Positions 7,465-11,897 of a DNA stretch of 11,897 nt are shown piece by piece. Within the stretch, counting starts at the first letter, position 1; each line of letters starts with the position of its first letter. This DNA is from Pseudomonadota bacterium (GTDB lineage: Bacteria > Pseudomonadota > Gammaproteobacteria > Burkholderiales > Gallionellaceae), in the NCBI GenBank assembly GCA_021847165.1, contig JAJZUH010000013.1:1-11897 (forward strand), in the 5' to 3' direction. Made by a program: the position numbers and the translations under genes. The notes beneath the pieces were generated by a model. The model was not told where the DNA came from. It saw nothing but the letters and a program-made list of their open reading frames with translations, and made no database searches.

Positions 7465-8613
7465 TCATCCCTCGAGCTCCTTGCGACGGCGCTCATTGTT
7501 GAGGTGGAATGCCCCCTCGGTGACAATCATCTCCCCGCCACTCAGGCCTTCCAGCACTGGTGCGTAGCCCATTCCTTCCTGGCCCAGTTTCACGGGGCGC
7601 AACTGAAAGCGATGTTCGTCCAGTTGGACGAAGACATAATCGCGGTCGTTTTCGCGTACCACTGCAATAGTCGGCACCATCACCCGGTTGTGCGCCGCAC
7701 CGCGTATCAGCATCGAGGCGAGCATGCCCGGTTTTATCTGGCCATCAGGATTGGCAACATCCATGCGCGCAGTTACAGTGCGCGTGTCCGACTTTACAGT
7801 GTCGGAAACGAAGATCAATTTTCCCTTGATTGCCTGGCTGGCCAGAGCAGGAATCTCGGCATGTGCTTCTTCGCCGACTTTGACCTGCGCTGCCTGTTGC
7901 TCAGGAATTTCGGCAACCAGCCAGACATGGGATAAATCGGCAATTGTGAACAGTGCATCGGCCGGCTGGACCACTTGCCCCGGCGTCACCTTGCGTTCGA
8001 TGACCGCGCCGTCGAGAGTGGCGATGACGGAAGACAGCGAATGCGCAGAGCGAGTTTGTGCAAGCTCGTTCAGGTCGTTCTCCGTCATACCCAAGACCGT
8101 AAGCTGGTCGTGAGCAGTTTGACGTTCCGCCTGTGCCTGTAACAGTTCGCTTTCGCGTTTCTGCAGCTCGGCGGCGCTGATTACATCAGACTCAAACAGC
8201 AATTTGGCTCGGCTCACTGCGCTCATCAGCAATCCTTCCTGAGATAGCGCCTTCAAGTAGGATAGTTGCGCCGAAGACAATTCGGCGCTGTGCAGTATCG
8301 CCAGCAGCTCGCCTCTACGGACACGCTGTCCAAGTTCCGCATGAATTTCCGTCAATCGTCCGGTGACGGCTGCGCCTATGCGGGCGACTCGCTGCTCGTC
8401 GACATCGATGCGGGCCGGGACGCGTAACGTCTCGGTCATTTCACCCTTGCCAACAACATGGACGGTCAGCCTCTTCAATAGATTGTCGGAAGCCTTGATG
8501 ATGGAAGGATCCGCAGCGACAGCTGCCGTCTGGGTTTCCTGCTTTTTCTGGCAGGCACTGAGTAGCGCAACTGCAAGCATTGCCGGAAATAAGTATCGCT
8601 TTAGTGAATTCAT
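7465..8613 (-). CDS. czcB: CzcB-type membrane-fusion (periplasmic adaptor) lipoprotein
   Basis: The adaptor subunit that joins the CzcA pump to the CzcC channel and may hand over metal. The 382-residue product starts with a lipoprotein signal peptide: MNSLKRYLFP, hydrophobic core, and lipobox LLSAC with Cys21 as lipid site. A lipoyl/barrel-sandwich half follows (RIGAAVTGRLTEI..GQRVRRGELLAIL, residues 78-107), then an alpha-helical hairpin at about 110-180, the second lipoyl half (LDGAVIERKVTPGQVV, 200-215), a beta-barrel domain (LSHVWLVAEIPE, 227-238) and the membrane-proximal end. It lacks the histidine-rich N-terminal stretch known from C. metallidurans CzcB. ATG 8613 overlaps the czcC stop as ATGA and has GGAG at 8621-8624 seven bases upstream, so the two are translationally coupled. 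The order C-B-A is that of classic czc operons. Confidence 0.92.
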   Translation of the reverse strand: MNSLKRYLFPAMLAVALLSACQKKQETQTAAVAADPSIIKASDNLLKRLTVHVVGKGEMTETLRVPARIDVDEQRVARIGAAVTGRLTEIHAELGQRVRRGELLAILHSAELSSAQLSYLKALSQEGLLMSAVSRAKLLFESDVISAAELQKRESELLQAQAERQTAHDQLTVLGMTENDLNELAQTRSAHSLSSVIATLDGAVIERKVTPGQVVQPADALFTIADLSHVWLVAEIPEQQAAQVKVGEEAHAEIPALASQAIKGKLIFVSDTVKSDTRTVTARMDVANPDGQIKPGMLASMLIRGAAHNRVMVPTIAVVRENDRDYVFVQLDEHRFQLRPVKLGQEGMGYAPVLEGLSGGEMIVTEGAFHLNNERRRKELEG

Positions 8614-9854
8614 TTCGTTTCTCCATCTGCGGCGCGCAGCCGTTCTATATCGATCAGCGCGAATTGCAATTCGTAACGGGCATTGAGGTAATCCATTCGG
8701 GTGCTTCGAAACACGCGTTGCGCATCGAGATAATCGAGGATGCCGCGCTCGCCGTAGCGGTAGGCGGCTTCGGCCACTTTTACCGCCGATTCGGCATCGC
8801 GCAAGAGGCCCGTTTCAAAGATATCCAGTTGGCGCTGGGCGATTTGATATCGACCATAAGCCTGATCCAGTTCGCCCAGCAGATTTAGTCGGACGCGCTC
8901 ATGATCGGCCCGGGCTCGATCCAGGTTTGCGCGCGCCTCACCTATCGGTCCCGAGCGACGGTCCCATAGCGGCAATGGGATCGAGATGCCCACGCGCCAG
9001 AGATTGACATCAGGGTGACGCTCTGCGCTCCATTTGAGCGTGGGCTGAGGAGTGCGCAGGCTGTGTTCCTGATCCAGCTTTGCTGCAGCACGTGCTGATT
9101 CGGCGGCATAAAACTTAAGCAAAGGCTGCTTTTCCAGCAACTCAGCGCGTAACGCTCCAATTACGGGTAATTTTTCCGCCATCGGTGGCGGGCGGACAAT
9201 TTCGAATTGATCCAGCGTGGGTACGCCCAGCAGGGTGCGGAGCCGATCTTTGGCTTGCAATACTTTGATTTCGGCACCTTTGGCCACACTTTGAGCAGTC
9301 AGTGACTCCGCTTCCGACTTCACTAGTTCGTAGCGGGGCGCTTCGCCTACTTCGACACGCTGTTTTATGCGATTGCTGATTTGCAGAAGCAACTCGTAAT
9401 TTTCTGCAGCAAGCAATGCCTCGTCCTGACGTCGCAGCAGTTCGAGAAAAGCCTGCTTGACCTGTGAATGCAGGTTGATTCTCGCATCATCGAGCAATGC
9501 AGAGCCTGCAACAACGCCAGCCTCTGCACCCCGCTGACGTGAATGGCGCAGCGCTGGCAGTTCGATCGGCTGGGAAATTGCCATGAGGCTGTTATGTCCG
9601 CTCTGCGCGGTTGGCGAAAGCAATTGCGAGTTGCCCGCGCCAAACTCGACCTCGGGATTGGGATAAGCCCCTGCGGTTTCGAGTGCAGACTGCGCGCCGT
9701 CCGCCTGAGAGCGAATAATGCTCAGCACAGGGCTGTTTTGTTCAGCCAATTCACAAGCATGTGCCAGCGTCAGCGGCGCCGAAAAAGAAGGTAATGCATA
9801 TAGCCAGAAAAGCAGTAATGCTCCTGACATCAGGCGATGATATATGGGTTCCAT
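8610..9854 (-). CDS. czcC: CzcC-type outer-membrane efflux protein (TolC family)
   Basis: The outer-membrane channel of the tripartite efflux pump. The product has 414 residues. It begins with a Sec signal peptide (MEPIYHRLMS, hydrophobic GALLLFWLYAL, then PSFSA|PLTL), then two TolC-type repeats. Recognisable segments are LTLAHACELAEQNSP near the mature N-terminus, GAYPNPEVEFG, a helical coiled region rich in Glu/Ala/Gln with GEAPRYELVKSEAE, and in the second repeat VGISIPLPLWDRRSGPIGEARANLDRA and YRYGERGILDYLDAQRVF. These are typical of the CzcC subgroup. No lipoprotein cysteine is present. I chose ATG 9854, with a weak GGA upstream; an in-frame TTG at 9911 would add a 19-residue polar leader, and ATG 9830 would lose the basic n-region. 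It is the second gene of the block, 70 bases after the CzcI-like gene. Confidence 0.9.
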   Translation of the reverse strand: MEPIYHRLMSGALLLFWLYALPSFSAPLTLAHACELAEQNSPVLSIIRSQADGAQSALETAGAYPNPEVEFGAGNSQLLSPTAQSGHNSLMAISQPIELPALRHSRQRGAEAGVVAGSALLDDARINLHSQVKQAFLELLRRQDEALLAAENYELLLQISNRIKQRVEVGEAPRYELVKSEAESLTAQSVAKGAEIKVLQAKDRLRTLLGVPTLDQFEIVRPPPMAEKLPVIGALRAELLEKQPLLKFYAAESARAAAKLDQEHSLRTPQPTLKWSAERHPDVNLWRVGISIPLPLWDRRSGPIGEARANLDRARADHERVRLNLLGELDQAYGRYQIAQRQLDIFETGLLRDAESAVKVAEAAYRYGERGILDYLDAQRVFRSTRMDYLNARYELQFALIDIERLRAADGETK

Positions 9855-9872
9855 GTTGAATCCGATGATCCA

Positions 9873-9886
9873 GCCGCGGGTGCGGC
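9873..9886 (-). other. Short GC hairpin between czcI-like gene and czcC
   Basis: A 5-bp all-GC stem GCCGC-GGGT-GCGGC lies about 19 bases upstream of the czcC start within the 70-base gap. It has no T-run and is not a terminator. It could tune translation or mRNA stability of the czcCBA part relative to the first gene. Short stems of this kind are common in GC-rich DNA, so this is weak. Confidence 0.25.
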
Positions 9887-9924
9887 AACTCACGTCGATC
9901 TTTACAATCAACGTCCGTCAAGAA

Positions 9925-10236
9925 TCAAGCGGATTTTGCAGGCGGGCGATAGGGCGGAGAGAGGCTGTTGGCTGGGGCGACGCTTATCAGTTGCTGGGTA
10001 TAGCATGTTTGCAGCGAAACGAATGGGATGCACAGCGCGCCAGATAGCAGCATACTTTGCTCACGGGGATCGTCCGAATGATCGCCATCCAAAGACAGTA
10101 CGATCTGGCTGCTTCCAAGTTCATCTGATGCAATTTCATCTGCATGCCGCAAATCATGCATGCTGCTGGCCCACAGGCTGAACAGCAGGATGACAGCGAT
10201 ACAGCTGCGAGGCAGGATGGAATCATGGTAATTCAT
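9925..10236 (-). CDS. Small exported CzcI-like protein at head of czc operon
   Basis: A 103-residue predicted periplasmic protein. It has an N-terminal signal segment (MNYHDSILPRS, then hydrophobic CIAVILLFSLWASS up to about residue 25) and two acidic/His patches that could bind metal: HDLRHADE (27-34) and LDGDHSDDPRE (49-59). Cys69 and Cys78 form a possible pair, and the C-terminus is proline-rich (PPYRPPAKSA). Size, export signal, position directly before czcC and a C-terminal RPP motif fit the small CzcI-type proteins of czc operons, whose role is thought to be regulatory or periplasmic metal handling. Similarity is by architecture and context, not by a confirmed alignment. Start choice is uncertain: ATG 10236 lacks a ribosome binding site but sits at the likely transcription start of the TATAAT at 10243-10248. 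ATG 10254 would add six residues and lie upstream of that box. Confidence 0.65.
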   Translation of the reverse strand: MNYHDSILPRSCIAVILLFSLWASSMHDLRHADEIASDELGSSQIVLSLDGDHSDDPREQSMLLSGALCIPFVSLQTCYTQQLISVAPANSLSPPYRPPAKSA

Positions 10237-10254
10237 GGTTTCATTATATACCAT
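10225..10254. promoter_or_regulatory. ATGGT repeats around the czcI-like start: possible operator
   Basis: ATGGT occurs at 10225-10229 and again at 10235-10239, exactly 10 bases apart (TCATGGTAAT / TCATGGTTTC), and inverted as ACCAT at 10250-10254. The inner pair makes a 20-bp inverted repeat that encloses the candidate -10 box. Direct repeats one helical turn apart are typical of OmpR/CopR-type response regulators; enclosure of the -10 box is typical of repressors. No regulator gene is present in the window to match it. The leftmost copy is inside the coding region. Confidence 0.35.
10243..10248 (-). promoter_or_regulatory. Candidate -10 box (TATAAT) for the czc block
   Basis: The minus strand reads GGTATATAATG here, a perfect TATAAT. 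A start of transcription about seven bases downstream would fall at or next to ATG 10236, giving a leaderless or near-leaderless mRNA. No good -35 is seen at 16-18 bases upstream (TCAACT at best), which fits an activator-dependent promoter but also fits a chance match. Confidence 0.45.
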
Positions 10255-10552
10255 ACAGGACAAGCAGTTGACGCAGACTGTTATCTTGACGGGAGCGGCA
10301 GCTATTCAAGGGGAAGATTTGTCATGCAACTGGTGCGTTGCTTGATCGTGGCTTCTTTCAGGATTGGTGTCGGCAGCGAGGAGGAAATGGGGCGTGCTGT
10401 AGCTAGCAAGGTCGCGCGCAGATTGGATGGATATGCGTTCCCACGTTTGCCAAGGCGCGTCATAGCAATCCGCCTGTATTGAGTGGATCATCCAGTACGA
10501 AACTATTGGATGAGCAATCTTGTGGCAGTCCAAACCTGAAAAATCTTGTGGT

Positions 10553-10577
10553 GAAAGCGGTATTGATGTCCGCTTTC
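10553..10577. terminator. 8-bp inverted repeat, possible terminator or regulatory hairpin
   Basis: GAAAGCGG at 10553-10560 pairs perfectly with CCGCTTTC at 10570-10577 across a nine-base loop. On the minus strand a run with five Ts (AGATTTTTC) begins about eight bases past the stem, so a minus-strand terminator is possible but not classical. On the plus strand no T-run follows. It may be a relic of the former junction with the preceding genes or a protein-binding site. Confidence 0.35.
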
Positions 10578-10673
10578 GGGAAGCTGCCATGCCCGCTTGG
10601 TGATTTCTGCTGAAATCCGCTCAGCTCCGATCGTTACATCATCCTTTCTCGCCGATTGGGTAGAATGCCATTC

Positions 10674-11417
10674 ATGACCCCGCTCAAGATCGCCACCTAC
10701 AATATCCATAAAGGCTTTTCGCAGTTCAATCGGCGCGTTGTGTTGCATGAGTTGCGCGAGCGCCTGCGCGAACTGGATGCAGACATCGTGTTCCTGCAGG
10801 AAGTGCAAGGCGAGCATGCAGGCCATGTGCAACGCCATACCGATTATCCCGCTGAGCCGCAGTACGAATTCCTGGCCGATCATTTCTGGGCGCACCACGC
10901 GTACGGCATGAATGCGGTGTACGACGAGGGGCATCACGGCAATGCCATCCTCAGCCGTTTTCCCATCGTGCAGGCTGTCAACAAGGATGTGTCCGCGCAT
11001 CGTTTCGAAAGCCGTGGCCTGCTGCATTGCGAGGTGGAGAGGGAGGGGCAGCGCATACATTGCCTGTGCGCCCATTTCGGCCTGTTTGCGAAGGGGCGGC
11101 GTGCGCAGACGCATGCACTGGTCGAATATGTGCAGAGTGAGATATCGCCGCAGTCACCGCTGTTGATTGCCGGCGACTTCAACGATTGGCGCAATCGCTT
11201 GAGCCGCACACTGGCCGGGGAGCTCGGCGTGCAGGATGTGTTCGACCAGCTTGAAGGCAAGCCGGCGCGCAGTTTTCCCTCGCGCATCCCGCTTTTCCGG
11301 CTGGACCGCATCTATGTGCGCGGTTTCAGAGTGCAGTATTGCGATGTGCATATCGGCGGCAAGTGGAAACGCCTGTCCGACCATGCTGCGCTCTCCGCAC
11401 AGCTGGTACGCACATGA
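10674..11417 (+). CDS. Endonuclease/exonuclease/phosphatase family protein
   Basis: A 247-residue soluble metal-dependent phosphoesterase of the EEP (DNase I-like) superfamily. Catalytic landmarks in order are Asn10 (ATYNIHKG), Glu43 (VFLQEVQ), His88/Asn90 (HHGNAILSR), Asp168 and Asn170 (AGDFNDW), Asp211 (RLDRIYV), and Asp236-His237 (LSDHAAL), which together make the Mg2+ and general-base sites. No signal peptide or membrane segment is seen. The true substrate is unknown; its overlap with clsB (ATGA at 11414-11417) and the same pairing in many proteobacteria suggest a link to phospholipid metabolism rather than DNA repair. Start is uncertain: ATG 10674 gives the family-typical short N-terminus (MTPLKIATYNIHKG). 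ATG 10665 would add three residues and has GGG at 10658-10660 in front of it. Confidence 0.9.
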   Translation: MTPLKIATYNIHKGFSQFNRRVVLHELRERLRELDADIVFLQEVQGEHAGHVQRHTDYPAEPQYEFLADHFWAHHAYGMNAVYDEGHHGNAILSRFPIVQAVNKDVSAHRFESRGLLHCEVEREGQRIHCLCAHFGLFAKGRRAQTHALVEYVQSEISPQSPLLIAGDFNDWRNRLSRTLAGELGVQDVFDQLEGKPARSFPSRIPLFRLDRIYVRGFRVQYCDVHIGGKWKRLSDHAALSAQLVRT

Positions 11418-11897
11418 GCCGAACCCATCTGGTTTCCGGAAACGAACTGACGCTATTGCAGAACGGCGTGGCGCTGTTTCCCCAGCTATGCGCCGATATC
11501 GATGCGGCAAAACATTCCGTCCACCTCGAAAGCTACATTTTCGCCGCCGACGAGAGCGGTCAACTGGTCGGCCAGGCGCTGCGGCGGGCAGCCGAGCGCG
11601 GGGTGACGGTGCGAGTGCTGCTGGACGGGTTTGGTTCGGCGGAACTGCCGGCCTCGTTCGTGGACGAATTGCGCAAATCGGGGGTCGAAGTACACTGGTT
11701 CAGACGCGAGATATCGCCTTTTACCCTGAGACGCAGCCGCATGCGCCGGTTGCGCCGCATGCACCGCAAACTGGCGGCGATGGATGGCACAGTGGCATTC
11801 GTGGGGGGGATCAACATCATCCACGATATCCCGGCGAAGCTGGGTTTCGATGCGCCGCGCCTGGACTATGCAGTGCGGATTCGCGGTGAACTCGCCG
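11414..11897 (+). CDS. clsB: Cardiolipin synthase B, N-terminal part (3' end outside window)
   Basis: A phospholipase D-superfamily enzyme that makes cardiolipin or related phospholipids at the inner membrane. The first 161 codons are visible, open to the window end. The protein begins MSRTHLVSGNELTLLQNG and continues through HLESYIFAADESG (residues 37-49) and VTVRVLLDGFGS (64-75). The first HKD motif is complete: His117, Lys119 and Asp124 (MHRKLAAMD), followed by the GGIN segment (131-134). The second HKD motif must lie beyond the window. The basic run before His117 (LRRSRMRRLRRM) is typical of ClsB and fits binding to acidic phospholipid. ATG 11414 overlaps the stop of the upstream gene by four bases, so both are co-translated. 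ClsB rather than ClsA is chosen because there are no N-terminal transmembrane helices. Confidence 0.92.
   Translation, partial: MSRTHLVSGNELTLLQNGVALFPQLCADIDAAKHSVHLESYIFAADESGQLVGQALRRAAERGVTVRVLLDGFGSAELPASFVDELRKSGVEVHWFRREISPFTLRRSRMRRLRRMHRKLAAMDGTVAFVGGINIIHDIPAKLGFDAPRLDYAVRIRGELA

Larger units (their letters stand above)
10237..10673. other. Divergent intergenic region without a convincing gene
   Basis: This stretch separates the minus-strand czc block from the plus-strand exonuclease/clsB pair. Besides the czc control elements at its left edge it holds two TTGACG boxes on the plus strand (10268-10273, 10286-10291) without matching -10 boxes, a direct repeat AATCTTGTGG at 10516-10525 and 10542-10551, and a hairpin at 10553-10577. 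A 52-codon plus-strand frame from ATG 10324 has a decent AGGGGA at 10309-10314 but no recognisable protein features; a 94-codon minus-strand frame (10306-10590) is equally unconvincing. TAGAAT at 10661-10666 is a possible -10 box for the next gene, without a -35. Confidence 0.5.

Noticed and set aside
7422..7526. Longer N-terminus for CzcA starting at 7526
   Set aside because: It would overlap czcB and add 35 polar residues before the normal RND N-terminus. ATG 7421 has a clear GAGGG ribosome binding site.
6943..7935. Long plus-strand open frames opposite czcA and czcB (also 4812-5576)
   Set aside because: Shadows of the two efflux genes; Ser/Arg-rich products without motifs.
10324..10482. 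A 52-codon plus-strand frame with AGGGGA upstream between the czc block and the EEP gene
   Set aside because: The ribosome binding site is acceptable, but the product has no recognisable feature and no promoter is evident. Support is too thin to call a gene.
10306..10590. A 94-codon minus-strand frame upstream of the CzcI-like gene
   Set aside because: Weak ribosome binding site, no signal peptide, no motif, and composition like non-coding DNA.
1..11897. CRISPR arrays, tRNA or rRNA genes, insertion sequences, phage integrases
   Set aside because: I looked for regularly spaced repeats, tRNA-like cloverleaf ends, transposase motifs and terminal inverted repeats and saw none.

Overview
The window looks like the chromosome of a Gram-negative betaproteobacterium. 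The gene families, the high GC of the housekeeping genes and the linkage of aspS, nudB, an endonuclease/exonuclease/phosphatase gene and clsB all fit that class. From general impression I lean towards Nitrosomonadales/Gallionellaceae-type organisms, but this is inference and not a species call.

Left block, plus strand, 1-2915: the 3' part of aspS, an exported barnase/RNase-Sa-type guanyl ribonuclease, its barstar-type inhibitor, nudB (folate pathway Nudix hydrolase) and nadA (quinolinate synthase). The five genes are separated by 1 or 2 nt or overlap by 1 or 11 nt, so they look like one transcription unit.

Middle, 3096-3842, plus strand: one gene of unknown function. Its predicted protein has a CxxC...CxC cysteine set that could bind a metal. 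An ordinary-looking 135-nt convergent gap follows.

Heavy-metal efflux block, minus strand, 10236 down to 3978: a small exported CzcI-like protein, czcC (outer-membrane channel), czcB (lipoprotein membrane-fusion subunit), czcA (HME-RND pump) and a PII-like signalling protein. CzcC, CzcB and CzcA would form a tripartite proton-driven export complex across the envelope. CzcA has carboxylates where copper/silver CusA pumps have methionines, which points to divalent cations. The PII-like protein keeps the nucleotide-binding B-loop but has a rewritten T-loop, and it is translationally tied to czcA. No metal-responsive regulator lies in the window. A candidate promoter with ATGGT repeats sits directly at the czcI-like start codon.

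Right block, plus strand, 10674-11897: an endonuclease/exonuclease/phosphatase-family gene overlapping the start of clsB (cardiolipin synthase), which runs off the window. As I recall, in many betaproteobacteria these two genes follow nudB directly, so nadA, the orphan gene and the czc block look like material added to a conserved neighbourhood.

The items most worth following up are the PII-like protein, the orphan cysteine protein, the RNase/barstar pair inside a housekeeping operon, and the czc control region. I did not see a completely new multi-gene system.
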